Shown piece after piece: positions 45,889 to 55,889 of a DNA stretch of 64,000 bases (position 1 is its first letter; every line of letters starts with the position of its first letter). The notes below the pieces were generated by a model. The model was not told the DNA's origin. It saw nothing but the letters and a program-made list of their open reading frames with translations, and did not search any database. Position numbers and translations under genes: made by a program. Source of the DNA: Muscardinus avellanarius (lineage: Eukaryota > Chordata > Mammalia > Rodentia > Gliridae); contig OY726571.1 in assembly GCA_963383645.1 (NCBI GenBank), positions 26,341,637-26,405,636 on the forward strand, read 5' to 3'.

Positions 45889-48800
45889 TGTGTGGTACTG
45901 GGGATGGAACCCAGGGGCATTGTACCACCAAGCTATTACCACAGCCCTACTTTTTAGTCTTTTTATTGTATTTTATTTATTTATTCATTTTTTTTAGTGG
46001 TACTGGGCATGGAACTCAGAGGCTTTCTACCTCCGGGCTATACTCCCAGACCTATTTTATATTTTATTTGGAAACAGGGTCTCACTAAGTTACTGAGAGC
46101 CTTACTAAGTAGCTGGGGCTGGCTTCGAACCTGCGCAATCCTCCTGTCTCAGCCTCCCAAGCACGGGGATTACAAACATGCGCCACCACGCCCGGCTTAG
46201 TCTTTTTATTTTGAAACAGGATCTCATTGAGTTGCGAGAGTGTCTGGGAACTGCTATCCTCTGGTCTCAGCCTCCTGAATACTGGATTACCAGTGTGCAC
46301 CACCATGCCTGGCTTATACTGCTTTTCTTTTTATCCTTTTTTAACATACTTTTTATTTATTTATTTTTTTATTGGTACACTATAGTTTCACATCATAATG
46401 TGGATTATATTCACAATGGCATACATTCACACAGTACTTGGTTCCCCCCCATGCTTTTTTTTTTTTAACTTTCATTGTGCTTAGCACAGGATTAGCCACA
46501 CTAAGTACTTATTAAATATAACTTAGTATAATTAAGTGTGCTTTTTAAATTCCTATTTCAGTTTGGGGATTGAAGAGTAATCTAAATTATCATAACAAAG
46601 AAAACTAAAATTTTAAGACATTAGGTGTGTTTTAGTTTTTTTGTTATCCATCAAAATTTAATGATTTATATCATGTAAATTTGAATAAATATGAAAAGTT
46701 CTCAGGTTTAGGCCAGACCGCACGTAGCACTCCAGACCCCTTGAGAAACCGGGCCCAGTACCCTGGGTCCCGGGCAGGGGTCACGTGGGACACGCCAGCC
46801 AGGGCCCGGGTCGTGGGACTCTGGGCCCCAGGCCAGACCGCGCATAGCACGCCAGACCCCTGGGGAAGCCGGACAGAGTAAGATGCTGGGTCCCAGGCAG
46901 GGGTTGCGCGGGGCACGCCAGCCAGGGCCCAGGTCGCAGGACTCTGGACCCCAGGCTGGACCGCGCATAGCACACCAGACCTCTGGAGAAACCAGGCCCA
47001 GTAAGACCCTTAGTCCTGGGCAGGGATCGGGCGGGGTACGCTGGACCCCGGAACAGCCGGGGCCCGGGTCGCAGGACTCTGGGCCCCAGGCGGAGTAGTG
47101 CGGAGCACGCTGGACCCATGGGGAAACCGACCAGGTCACAGTGCTACTGAGTGCCTGATCCCACTACCTCCTCAAACCACATATACTGTCTTCTTTTATT
47201 TAAAAAAAAAAAAAAGAAAAAGAAAAAGAAAAAGAAAAAATATCGGAGAGGGGTTAAGAAGGCCGTGGAGGATGCCAGGACACTGGAGATGTAGACAACT
47301 TATCCAAATGCACTGGAACTTATGGAAAAATTCCCCGTGAAGGAGGACTGCTGTTTCTCTATATTGTTAAGAATCTTGTAAGGAGAGAGTTTAGCGGAGA
47401 CCAAGGAGAAAGGCGGTGTTGAAAGTGGTCTCCACAATGGCGGTGGAAACTTGTATTCAGGAGAAGCAGAAATCGGATCCTACCAATCTTATTTTTTTGA
47501 AGAAATTACACCAAATGTCGAATGCTACCATCACGCATACTTAGGAACACTGGACAATATTCAGAGTGGAAAAAGATCTTGGGAAGCATTTGAAATGGTG
47601 GAAGCAGTGGCAATGGCAGTGGCCAGTACTCAGAGGAGGCAGAGATCTGATGCATTACACCTGGAACCTTTGAAATAATAACCCTAGAGGCAGAATGCTA
47701 CCACCACACACCCTCGAGAACGTGGGACAATTGGTTGTGCAAAAAGGGTGCTCGGATTGGAGCCTGCCGAGGGTTGAGGCCGGCGATGGACACAGCAAAG
47801 CTGGGATTGGAGCCTGCCATGAGGCAAGGCCAGTGCTGGAGACTTCGAGGCCGAGATAAGAGCCTGCTGAGGAGTTAGGCCAGTGCCGGGGCCAATGGCC
47901 AGCATTGGAGCCTGCCGTGAGGCAAGGCCGGTGCTGGGGCCTCTAAGGCCAGGATCGGATCCTGCCGAGGGGTTAGGCTGGTGCCGGGGCCAGCAAGGTT
48001 GGGATCAGAGCACACCGTGAGGCAAGGCCGGTGCTGGGGCCTCCGAGGCCGGGATCGGAGCCTGCCGAGGGGTTAGGCAGATGCCAGGGCCAATGGCTGG
48101 CATCGGAGCCTGACAGGAGGCAAGGCCGCTACTGGGGCCTCCGAGGCTGGGATCGAAGCCTGCCGAGGGGTTAGGCCGGTGCTGGGGTCAGCAAGGCTGG
48201 GATTGGAACCTGCCGTGAGGCTAGGCTGGTGCTGGGGCCTCTGATGCTGGGATCGGAGCCTGCTGAGGGGTTAGGCCAGTGCCAGGGCCAGTGAGACCAG
48301 AATCGGGGCCTCCCATGAGGTAAGGCTGCTGCTTGAGCCAGCGAGGTCTGGATCAGTCCACCGGGTAGCCAGACCACTAACTACTGGGGCTGTCAAGAGG
48401 GGGATCAGTACTTCTCTGTGCGGCATGCACAGAGAAATATCGCAGAAAATAAAAATCAGATGCTTCCCCTAATCAGCAAAAACTAGGAGGAAAGGGGCAA
48501 CAGGAAGAGGTCGAGCTACAGAAAGGGCCCTATCGTTAAGCAACTAAGGTTACCAATCAGAGGGTATAGAATTAGGGGAGGATGGAGCCTCTTTAAAAGC
48601 AGGAGGTACATGAACAAATGTATCAAAGTTAATCACCAAACAAGCAGGGGATCGAGGGAGGAGGAGGGAATGGGATGGGGGCTGGATGAGGGCTAGTTGG
48701 ATGATGTGTGCTTGTATATCCTCTCAAGTCTTGTACTCCAATGTGATATATGATTACAATGCACCAATTAAAATAAATAAATATCTAAAAAGAAGAAAAG

Positions 48801-51800
48801 AAATATTTTAGAAGATCTGAAGCAGTATCCTAAAGTTAAAAAAAAAAAGTTCTCAGGTTTAGAGAAGTTAGGAAGTTAGAGTCTATAGTTATTTATAGGC
48901 AAAAGTTAATTCGGTACTCAAGCAGTAAAACAGATTGTCTCCTTCCCAGTGTTTTATGCAAAGGGCTATTTGTGATTTCTTTGTCACACTTATTAAGTTT
49001 GAATGGCACACATGCAGACTGTTTGTAGGAAAGTAAGCAAGCAGAAGAGCTCTGATACCTACGTAGTTAGGACTTTTCCTGTGTGTAAGGTTGAATTGTT
49101 ACCCAAAGGTCTAATATATTGTGATTTGTGTAATAGAAAAGAACTGTAGAGACCTACTCACAGAACTAGTTCTTGATTATTTACAAATTATGTGAGACCC
49201 TTTTATAAGAATGACTTTTATTGTGGAACATTTCAAACCTTTACAAAAGTACCCATCATCCAGTTTCAAAAAGTTATTAACTCTGCTAATCCTGTTTCAT
49301 TATTGAAACCACTCTTCCCAACATTTTGAAGCATATACATCATTAAATTTTTCAATATTTTTTTCTAAAATATAAGAATGCCTTAAAAATATGGATCACA
49401 ATTTTATCACACATAAGATGCTATAATAATAGTTTGTAGTGTTTTGATACATTATACTTGGTAATTTAACCTTTTATAAATATCTGAAGGAAGATTTGGT
49501 GTTCTTTTTTTACTGTATTACTGTATGTTTAAATTACTGTATATTTAAAGTAATTGTAGGAGTAAAACCATTCTTACACATTTTTCTCCATGCAGAAGAA
49601 AGCTGTTGTGATCCGTCACCTGTATAATGAAGACAATGTTGACATTTCTGAAGATGTATTAAGTTCAGTAGCAGATGTGAATGAATCATTTGATATGTCT
49701 GAATTAAAGACTTCTGAAATAGACCTTCCTGAAGTAAAGGTCCCTGAAATCAAGGATGAGCAAGTAAGAATTTTGGACTTACTTTATAAATTTTGCTATG
49801 TCTTACTTTGATATCCATCATAATTTCAGCATTCAAAATGTGGACTATATTTAGCATTTTTCTTATAAATCATGACATAATATGTATGTTATCATTTGCT
49901 AAGAGTCCAAAAGTCTTACCGAATATAATTCAACAGATATAATTTGCTGCTTTTATTTATTATTTTGGCCTTGTATTATCAGTTATGCAAGAAAGGTAAG
50001 ATGTGGTCCTTGGAGCCAAGGAATTGCAATCTGGTGAGATAGAGATATAGCACTTTGTGCAATAAAAGTTTTCTACCACTTGTTTCCTATACTGGTGAAT
50101 GGAAAGGCTTGGCATTTTTCATTTTTATTTGTCATTTCATTTACCTTTCTGGATCCTTGCTGCAATTCTTTTTTATCTCTTTAGAATACCTTTTCTGCTG
50201 CTCTTTATTGCCACAGACCCCATTATGTGTCTAATCTCAACTGTTCCTGCTAATGCATCTTTTTATATTCTCATTCAATTTCTTGTGACTTCTGTACGTC
50301 TCAGCATACAATTGTCCTTTATAAAAATTACCAGATAGCCTTTGGGCTTAGGTCCTGTTATAGGGCCTACTGAATAATTTGCATTTATCGTGCCACTGAT
50401 AAATGCAAATTATTATTCCTATTAGCTTTGTGCTTTCTATTGTTACAAGAAGATATTGACAGTTTTATTGTGCTACCTGGTATTATTTAAAGGAATTATG
50501 CAAATTAATTCACAAGAACCAGATTAAGGTAAGTATTATTATCTGTATTTTTTAGATGAGGAAATGAAGGCATCCAAGTCATATATTACATGTCTAAGTA
50601 GTCTTGCCTCCAGAGGTAGCTCTCCTAACCCAGACTGTTCTGCTTCGCCTAACTCTCGAAGTAGCACAATGGAAATGGGAATGCACTAATTTTAAAGGAA
50701 TTTCAGCTTATATGTGAATGTCTTTAATCTTTCTAATCATTTTAGGATATGAAAGTTAATCTTGAGATTACTGCACTACAGACTATGCTTGCTGAATGCC
50801 AAGAAAAGCTTAAGAAGTTGGATTCCATAGAGCAAAGACTGGACTCTTTGGAAGAGAAAATGAAAGGGAAAGTGATGGTAAATGAAACCGTCTGGACTAA
50901 TCTTCTGAGTCGTGTCACTCTTCTAGAAACAGAAATGCTTTTGTCTAAAAAGGTATTATCTTTATCATGTATAGAATGTCTCAGATACAATAAAGCATTT
51001 CTCTCAAAATTGAGTTTTTATTTGTTTGAAATACATAAAATGAGATAAGAATATGATTGACTTTAGGAAAGCTTGAAAGTAATATCTTTCAGCCTTTGCA
51101 ATTTGCAGGAAAAGTTGCAGAAGAGGAAAAATTAAAATGACAACTCTTCGTAATTTAATTTTATCATATATAGTTACTGAATTTACCATTGCTTTATTGA
51201 ATCTGAGAAATTTGTTTCCATTATTTAGGATTTTAATTTCGGTCAATCTTTTCTTCGTAGAGAGTGAAATTGGTAGATTCAAGAAGCTTATTTCTGCTTC
51301 TGCATTTAAAAGACTATTTCTTATATATAGGAATATTTACATAATGCTTTGTAAATAAAATAATTACATTATTATTATTATTTACACATTTCTTGTGCCA
51401 TCTTTATATTTTATACTAGATAGATATTTTATACTAGATGAAAACATTTTCTTTTTATTTTATTGTAAATATTTAACTATACTTTGCAGAATGAATATAT
51501 AGAATGTAATGCAGCAAGTGAAGATTATGCCTCTTGTAGTGACATGGATCTTCTGATGTTTGGTAAGCTCTTAAATGGCATTAATACTGCTAGTGTGATA
51601 AGGAGTTTTCAGAAAAAATAAATTTTATGAGTATTTGGTAATTTTAATATTCTCAAGGCTTATATTTCCAAGAAATTGCAAAGTACCTATAGTAATAATA
51701 ATGAAATCTACACAAGCTACTAAAATCAAGTAACTGGCTTAAGAAGCTGCTCACAAATCTTACATAACATAGTTGGGTGATTAAATTCCAATGTACACAG

Positions 51801-54800
51801 TCACTTTTAGAGACATTTTGTTCTTTTAATCATTCTAGAATAATGAAGTGCTCTAGCATAATAAAAGCTAGGCCTCTAGAGTTTCTAAGTTTTAAACTTA
51901 CATAATAAAATTCTTACATGTAAATAATACGTGTAAAAGAAAAAAATTTGTCAGTAACCTGTGAAGTACTTCATACCTCTTGTGTTTGAACAGTTCACTG
52001 GTGATGATAAAATGAGAAAGATGGAGAATTAACAGCAGGTCTTTTCCATGTGACTGAATGTCAAGTGACATTTTCACTGTGAATGAACATCAAGGATAAG
52101 GTTTCTGATTCTCAGCAGTAGCTTATATGCTTTTGACTCTTTTTAAGAAATGGAGGTATAAATCTTGATTAAATCATGTTCATAAAAGAGATGGTTTGTA
52201 CAATTTATAATTCGTCATAGAATTAAATTTTAATATATGTTGATGTTCAACATCAAGTCTTTTACCTACTACATATAAATGGTACCAGCACTACATCAGA
52301 GCACTATGTGCCTGGCACTTTACTAACTGCTATATTAACTCATTTAATTCTCCAAGTATCTATGCAAGATGAGTATTATTATCATCCGAATTTTACAGAT
52401 GAGGAAACTGAAGTCCAGTGAGATTAAGTAACCATGTCAAGGGTCACACAGTTCCTGAATGGTGGACAGATTTGAATCCTCTCTGAGGGTTTAAGGGCTT
52501 TTCTGATGTGGAGCTGTTGGAAGCAGAAGCAGTTTGATGATCAATGATAAGAATGAATTGGAGCCAAAAATCAGTGGAAAAGAAGCACTAAATGCCTTAG
52601 TGGGTTGAGGGCTCTATCTTGTCATTTTCGTGGTTACCTCATAGTCTTGTAAATAAAATATTTGTATTCCCTTTTTATACATGTTCCATTTGGGGAAGGA
52701 TACACAATATAAATCATTGCAAATACAAAATTTGGGGCACGGTACATATAGCTCCTGCTTAGCTTCAAATTATTTCTTAAAATTGCCTATTCCCACAGTT
52801 TCTAGTAAACAATCTGAATCCAGCTAGTCTTCATTTGATCGTGGCCCCCAGGGTGAGCTAATCAGATGGAAAGTAGGATCTTACCCAAGTAAACACCAGT
52901 CTAAAGCATGTTGAGCCAAATAGTATTCTATCATATAATTTGGAATTGAGCACCAAGAATAGTTAACTAAGTTGAGTTATGTTGCGTCTGGAATAGGCTG
53001 CTTTTTGTCTAAGTTTATGTTGACAATTAATCAGAGAAAGCCACTCTCCAGAGAAAAGCAGAGGAAAGGAGCAAATGATAAGATAAAGAGGCAAAAGAGA
53101 CTATGGATTCTTATGAGAGAAAAGGCAGTCTTAGAGTTGTTTCAGTCCTTATTTATAATACTTTGTTCTCTACTTGAACTTTTCCTTAAAGGCTTACAAT
53201 CAATCTGTTTATATAAACTGGCTTAAATGAATATCTGATCTAAGTTTTTTTGTTTGTTTGTTTGTTTGTTTGTTTGTTTGTTTGTTTGTTTTGGTGGTAC
53301 TGGGGTTCCTGGAAACCCTTCTACCTCCGGGCTAACAGGGTCTCTTAAGCCAGCGCGGCTGGCTTCGAACCTGCGCAATCCTTCTGTCTCCGCCTCCTAA
53401 GCACGGGGAGTACAAGCGTGCACCACCATGGCCAACTAAGTTTTTTTTTTTTTAACCTTGTTTTTGCAGCCAAAGTTACTGTGACTAACACACAGGGTAT
53501 GACTGTAGGATTGACTTGATAGAAAAACTTATCTGTAATATTTCATAATTGGCTGAGTTGTAGGAAAAATTGGCCATTTTGTCAAATTAATGATATCAAG
53601 ATATCTGAAATGCTAAGTTGTTAGTTTTTTAGTTCTTTAGAAAAAGAAATCTGTGGATCTTAAACTCAGGATAGGATGTTTCTTGTTCTTTAAAGGGTAT
53701 AGATAGCCGGGCGTGGTGGTGCATGCTTGTAATCCCAGCATTCGGGAAGCTGAGACCAGAGGATCACGGTTTGCGGACACACTCAGCTATTTAGTGAGAC
53801 CCTGTTTCAAAATAAAGAATAAAAAATAGGGCTGGGGGTGTAGCTTGGAGGTAGGATGCCCCTGGGTTCCATCCTCAGTACCACAAAATAAATAAATAAA
53901 CAAACAAACAAACAAACAAACAAATAAATGGTACAGATAGTAATCGTTGCTACTTGCCACGGAACAATAGTGCAATGGTTAGACATTGCTGAATAAAAGT
54001 GTTATCAGTATTCACTAGTTAATATAGATGCCACCATTTTAAGAGGAGAATATACATAAATCAGCTTATATTTAAAAATAATTAACTTCTGATTGCTACC
54101 ATGCTATAATGATAAAGTAAATAATGCCTTTTGCTTGCCTGCTTTTTTTTTTTTTTTTTTTTTCTTCTGAGATAAGGTCTTGCGGTGGTTCCCAAGCTGG
54201 CCTCAAATTTGTGATCTTCCTGATTTTGATTCAGCCTGCTGAGTAGCTGGGATTCTGAGCGTGCACTATCATGCTGTGCTTTGCCTTTTTTTTTTTTTTT
54301 TTCAATGGTACTAGGGATTGGACCCAAGGGCATTCTATCTCTGGACTATACCCCCAGCCTTTTTTATTTTTTATTTTAAAATAGGATCTCACTGAGTTAC
54401 TGCATGCTGGCCTGGAACCTGTGATCTTCCTATTTTAGCTACCAAGTTCTAAGATTACAGGCCTATGCCACCATACCAAGCTGCCTTTTGCAATTTTTAC
54501 TAGCCAATTTTTAATATCTAGATCTCCACATGTAAGCTGTTCCTTTGAAAGAATGCCAAAAACTAATATTTGATCTATACTAGTAGCCATTTTGTAGTAA
54601 AATAATATTTATTTTTCTTTTATCAATAATTAAAATTTTTGATACGTAACACTATTTTTAAAGGAAGAGGTAATCTAAAACTTACTTCTTCACAGAAAGA
54701 AAAAGCAATGTGGAGAGGTCAGCAAGTATTCCTCTGTCGTCTGGTTATAGTACAGAATCATCAGATTCAACTCCGAGAACTTCAACTGTTAATTACTGTG

Positions 54801-55889
54801 GATTGAATGATACTTCAGAGGTAAGAAAACTTGGCAATTGTTTGAATGATTTTTTAAGGTCAAAAGAACAAGCATACATTGGTTTTAGTTGTATATGCTA
54901 TTAGCAAAATAAATCAATAAAATTGCAAGACTCTGAAGCTTACTAGTTCGTCAGGAATTCTGAGCAAACTGTTTAGTACAGTGTTCTAGACTATGTTTTA
55001 TTATGTTCATGGTCCATCTTTGAGGATGGTTTACTTTGAGAAATCGCCTAAATTTGTTGCTTTTTAAATTAAAGGAAACAACAATCCAGAAAATGGAAAG
55101 GATGAAAAAAATGTAAGTAACAGAAAAGGGGCAACAGAAATTCATTTCTCTATAGGGAATTGTGTTGGATTACAATATATATAGAATGTGCATATGTGCT
55201 TCAAGCCTTAAAGGTCTCAACCAGGTGTGGAATTTCCTCTAAGGCTCCAGTGGATAATAAATCCACCCACAATTATGTGTTTGTGAGATGAGTCACCGTT
55301 TTGGTTTCCAAGAAGTGATGTAAGCCATTGTTAATGGAATTAACTGTGGATTAAAGAGTACAGAGATATATTTGGTGGTCAATTAAGAGTTATCTATTTT
55401 TGATAACTAGTTTACCAAAATTTTGAATATATATAGATGTGTGGCTGGAGACATTTTCAGTACTGTTGAAGTATCATTAGGCTTTTTCAGTAAGTTATTG
55501 ATCTAGTAATACTTAAAATGATGCTTTTATCTGTTACAAATAACATCTGGGTTTTAACGCAGCAGTTCAAAGGAAATATAAAATAAAATTGTGCAGCCTA
55601 CTACCTTAAAAAATCTGAGAGTCTTTTGAAATTTGAAAGTACTAAAATAACTTTTTCTCCAAGAACTGATTTTATTTATTTATTTTTACTCATAGTATAG
55701 TTAGTTTATTAATAGTAACTGACCTAGGAATAGAAAAGATATTCAAATTTATTTTAGGCTTAAAAGCATAATTTTAACAATGTAAATCTTACTCCTTATT
55801 ATGGATTGCTTATTTACTTAATATATCATTTTTTATTCTATTCCAGGTTTGAAGAAACTGCAGAGTTACTTAAATGCCCAAGTCACTAA
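41603..55889 (+). CDS. CEP44: CEP44 (centrosomal protein of 44 kDa), complete coding region, 10 exons
   Basis: Joins 41603-41691, 41933-42080, 43546-43692, 44053-44175, 49596-49763, 50746-50952, 51490-51562, 54696-54820, 55075-55112 and 55847-55889 into 386 codons plus stop, against about 390 residues in human. All junctions are GT-AG and all phases fit. The protein starts [20 protein letters not shown]. The first ~130 residues form the conserved CEP44 domain, residues 129-225 are polar and probably disordered, residues about 231-290 look coiled-coil ([20 protein letters not shown]), and a short C-terminal helix ends [11 protein letters not shown]. Known role: a centriole/centrosome protein that binds microtubules and supports conversion of new centrioles into centrosomes. 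The ATG has A at -3 and G at +4. It is driven from the promoter shared with FBXO8. Identification rests on close agreement with human CEP44 from memory. Confidence 0.97.
41933..42080 (+). CDS. CEP44: CEP44 coding exon 3 (residues 30-79)
   Basis: Acceptor ctcctgacag, donor tataag|gtagta. Encodes [20 protein letters not shown] through [12 protein letters not shown], ending in phase 0. Confidence 0.97.
42140..42515. mobile_element. Tigger/MER-type DNA transposon remnant
   Basis: Ordered matches to a common non-autonomous element: gtcacatgttacctaacgaa, gatggcatagcctactactt, tattgtaggcaattattttt, tcttctgggaccactgtcat, and the right end gttatgcagcacatgattgt. Left and right ends are imperfect inverted repeats. 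Confidence 0.65.
42516..43545 (+). other. CEP44: CEP44 intron 3, unassigned part
   Basis: No additional exon. An 83-aa minus-strand frame at 43,235-43,486 resembles nothing I know. Confidence 0.5.
43546..43692 (+). CDS. CEP44: CEP44 coding exon 4 (residues 80-128)
   Basis: Acceptor tatctttgcag, donor gacaag|gtaatt. Encodes [20 protein letters not shown] through [12 protein letters not shown], the end of the conserved N-terminal domain. Confidence 0.97.
44053..44175 (+). CDS. CEP44: CEP44 coding exon 5 (residues 129-169)
   Basis: Acceptor tttctttag, donor gggaag|gtatga. Encodes [20 protein letters not shown] through [11 protein letters not shown], a low-complexity polar linker less conserved than its neighbours. 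Confidence 0.96.
44555..44690 (-). mobile_element. L1 3'UTR end, diverged
   Basis: Antisense: tattcagtgtaattatattt, ggaaatatacatgcacacat, then tgttcccctcacattgac. Confidence 0.6.
45045..45300 (+). mobile_element. L1 3'UTR end (plus)
   Basis: Sense: ataggaggaactctagatga, gaatggggtgggaattgggt, gtgatgtgtacatgtatgta, ending A-rich near 45,300. Confidence 0.85.
45349..45540 (+). mobile_element. B1-ID composite SINE (type 2), near-consensus
   Basis: ggccgggtgtggtggcgcac, ccccgcgcttgggaggcgga, ggtctgggagtgtagcccgg, ttccaggaaccccggtacca, A-tail. One of the best preserved type 2 copies here. Confidence 0.93.
45844..45893. repeat. (TG)n microsatellite
   Basis: About 24 TG units with one TTTG interruption. 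Cys-Val repeat frames are spurious. Confidence 0.95.
45893..46316 (-). mobile_element. Nested SINE cluster (type 2 inside type 1)
   Basis: An outer minus-strand SINE starts at 45,893 (ggtactggggatggaaccca) and resumes at about 46,200 (tttgaaacaggatctcattg ... accaccatgcctggct). Between them is a complete minus-strand SINE (about 45,990-46,198: agtggtactgggcatggaac ... gccaccacgcccggct). The outer copy is older. Confidence 0.85.
46355..46450 (-). mobile_element. L1 3'UTR end (short)
   Basis: Antisense: ttttttattggtacactata, gtttcacatcataatgtgga, acacagtacttggttccccc. Confidence 0.7.
46694..46711. repeat. Target-site duplication of composite copy B (left)
   Basis: aaaagttctcaggtttag, identical to 48,845-48,862. 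Confidence 0.93.
46712..47130 (+). repeat. VNTR1 array of copy B
   Basis: Repeats of cgcatagcacaccagacctc, agggcccaggtcgcaggact, with the gggcccgggtcg motif at about 46,801, 46,924 and 47,060. Confidence 0.88.
47250..47690 (+). repeat. GATGG-core monomers of copy B
   Basis: Between two and three degenerate monomers of roughly 160 bp. Markers: acaatggcggtggaaacttg (about 47,434) and gaaatggtggaagcagtggc (about 47,591), each followed by cag-gag-gcagagatctga-type sequence and a gaatgctaccaccacacacc-type end. Confidence 0.8.
47750..48400 (+). repeat. VNTR2 array of copy B
   Basis: Units of about 49-50 bp: gcctgccgaggggttaggcc alternates with gcctgccgtgaggcaaggcc, joined by gtgctggggcctccgaggcc or gtgccggggccagcaaggct. 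This clear two-unit alternation is the same as in copies A and C. Confidence 0.9.
48804..48837 (+). other. Probable 3' transduced segment of copy B
   Basis: 34 bp (starting tattttagaagatctgaagc) lie between the element's own A-rich end and a second A-tract that directly precedes the target-site duplication. It is absent from copies A and C. Confidence 0.65.
48845..48862. repeat. Target-site duplication of composite copy B (right)
   Basis: aaaagttctcaggtttag. Its first bases merge with the A-tract. Confidence 0.93.
48863..49595 (+). other. CEP44: CEP44 intron 5, distal part
   Basis: AT-rich sequence with no clear element, leading to the polypyrimidine tract and acceptor (tttctccatgcag) of exon 6. 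Confidence 0.5.
49596..49763 (+). CDS. CEP44: CEP44 coding exon 6 (residues 170-225)
   Basis: Encodes [20 protein letters not shown] through [10 protein letters not shown]. Donor gagcaa|gtaaga. Acidic, probably disordered, with an [10 protein letters not shown] motif. Confidence 0.97.
50480..50655 (-). mobile_element. MIR SINE fragment
   Basis: Antisense MIR: taagtattattatctgtatt, tttagatgaggaaatgaagg, ctaacccagactgttctgct. It lies about 100 bp before the exon 7 acceptor. Confidence 0.65.
50746..50952 (+). CDS. CEP44: CEP44 coding exon 7 (residues 226-294, coiled coil)
   Basis: Acceptor catttTAG, donor aaaaag|gtatta. Encodes [20 protein letters not shown] through [11 protein letters not shown]. 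Heptad-like hydrophobic spacing supports a coiled coil. Confidence 0.97.
51490..51562 (+). CDS. CEP44: CEP44 coding exon 8 (residues 295-319)
   Basis: Acceptor actttgcag, donor atgtttg|gtaagc. Encodes [24 protein letters not shown] plus one base of codon 319. Confidence 0.95.
52285..52500 (-). mobile_element. MIR SINE (well preserved)
   Basis: Antisense MIR: cactatgtgcctggcacttt, ctgctatattaactcattta, ttttacagatgaggaaactg, gtcaagggtcacacagttcc. Confidence 0.88.
53246..53438 (-). mobile_element. B1-ID SINE (type 2), internally deleted
   Basis: (TTTG)n at 53,250-53,290, ggtggtactggggttcctgg, ctacctccgggctaacaggg, then the 7SL-like half. The linker between the halves is missing. A ctaagttttt repeat lies on both sides. 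Confidence 0.9.
53706..53935 (+). mobile_element. B1-ID composite SINE (type 1), near-consensus
   Basis: agccgggcgtggtggtgcat, cttgtaatcccagcattcgg, gggctgggggtgtagcttgg, gggttccatcctcagtacca, ending in a (CAAA)n tail. Confidence 0.93.
54142..54280 (-). mobile_element. Old 7SL-derived monomer (B1/FLAM-like)
   Basis: Poly-T followed by gagataaggtcttgcggtgg, cccaagctggcctcaaattt, tagctgggattctgagcgtg. No ID half. Confidence 0.7.
54283..54482 (-). mobile_element. B1-ID composite SINE, diverged
   Basis: Poly-T, atggtactagggattggacc, tctatctctggactataccc, and the 7SL-like half ending tgccaccataccaagctg. It ends about 210 bp before CEP44 exon 9. Confidence 0.82.
54696..54820 (+). CDS. CEP44: CEP44 coding exon 9 (residues 319-360)
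   Basis: Acceptor acttcttcacag, donor tcagag|gtaaga. Encodes [20 protein letters not shown] through [11 protein letters not shown], a Ser/Thr-rich segment likely to be phosphorylated (inference). Confidence 0.97.
55075..55112 (+). CDS. CEP44: CEP44 coding exon 10 (residues 361-373), 38-nt micro-exon
   Basis: Acceptor ttaaattaaag, donor aaaaat|gtaagt. Encodes [12 protein letters not shown] plus two bases of Met373. The acceptor has a weak, A-rich polypyrimidine tract. Confidence 0.93.
55113..55846 (+). other. CEP44: CEP44 last intron
   Basis: AT-rich, no repeat recognised. It ends in a good acceptor (tctattccag). Confidence 0.7.
55847..55889 (+). CDS. CEP44: CEP44 coding exon 11 (residues 373-386 and stop)
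   Basis: Encodes (M)[13 protein letters not shown] and a TAA. In human the protein goes on for two more residues (Tyr-Leu). The bases after His here are TAATTGTAG, so a single change in the Tyr codon explains the shorter end. Confidence 0.95.

Larger units (their letters stand above)
46712..48848 (+). mobile_element. Composite VNTR retroposon, copy B
   Basis: Sense-oriented in CEP44 intron 5. Order: VNTR1 (46,712-47,130, long units of about 123-135 bp each with GGGCCC), linker (47,130-47,240: cagtgctactgagtgcctga, tatactgtcttcttttattt, (AAAAG)n), monomers (47,250-47,690), VNTR2 (47,750-48,400, about 13-14 units), then the L1 3'UTR-like tail (48,420-48,780). A second A-tract at 48,838-48,848 follows 34 bp of unrelated sequence. 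The 18-bp target-site duplication is exact. There is no protein-coding gene; frames of 66-143 aa reflect GC-rich repeats. The parts and their order match copy A in reverse. Confidence 0.9.
44176..49595 (+). other. CEP44: CEP44 intron 5
   Basis: About 5.4 kb intron that carries L1 ends, several SINEs and the sense-oriented composite copy B. No CEP44 exon is missing from the frame across it. Confidence 0.85.
51563..54695 (+). other. CEP44: CEP44 intron 8
   Basis: 3.1 kb intron holding a MIR and four SINE-type insertions. The 84-aa frame at 52,972-53,226 has no recognisable homology. Confidence 0.7.

Noticed and set aside
47750..48400. Regular repeats that might suggest a CRISPR array
   Set aside because: The units are contiguous degenerate tandem repeats without distinct spacers, in a mammalian genome.
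50742..50990. 82-aa minus-strand frame over CEP44 exon 7
   Set aside because: Shadow of the CEP44 coding frame.
52972..53226. 84-aa frame in CEP44 intron 8 as an extra exon
   Set aside because: No matching splice sites in phase, and known CEP44 joins exon 8 directly to exon 9 in frame.
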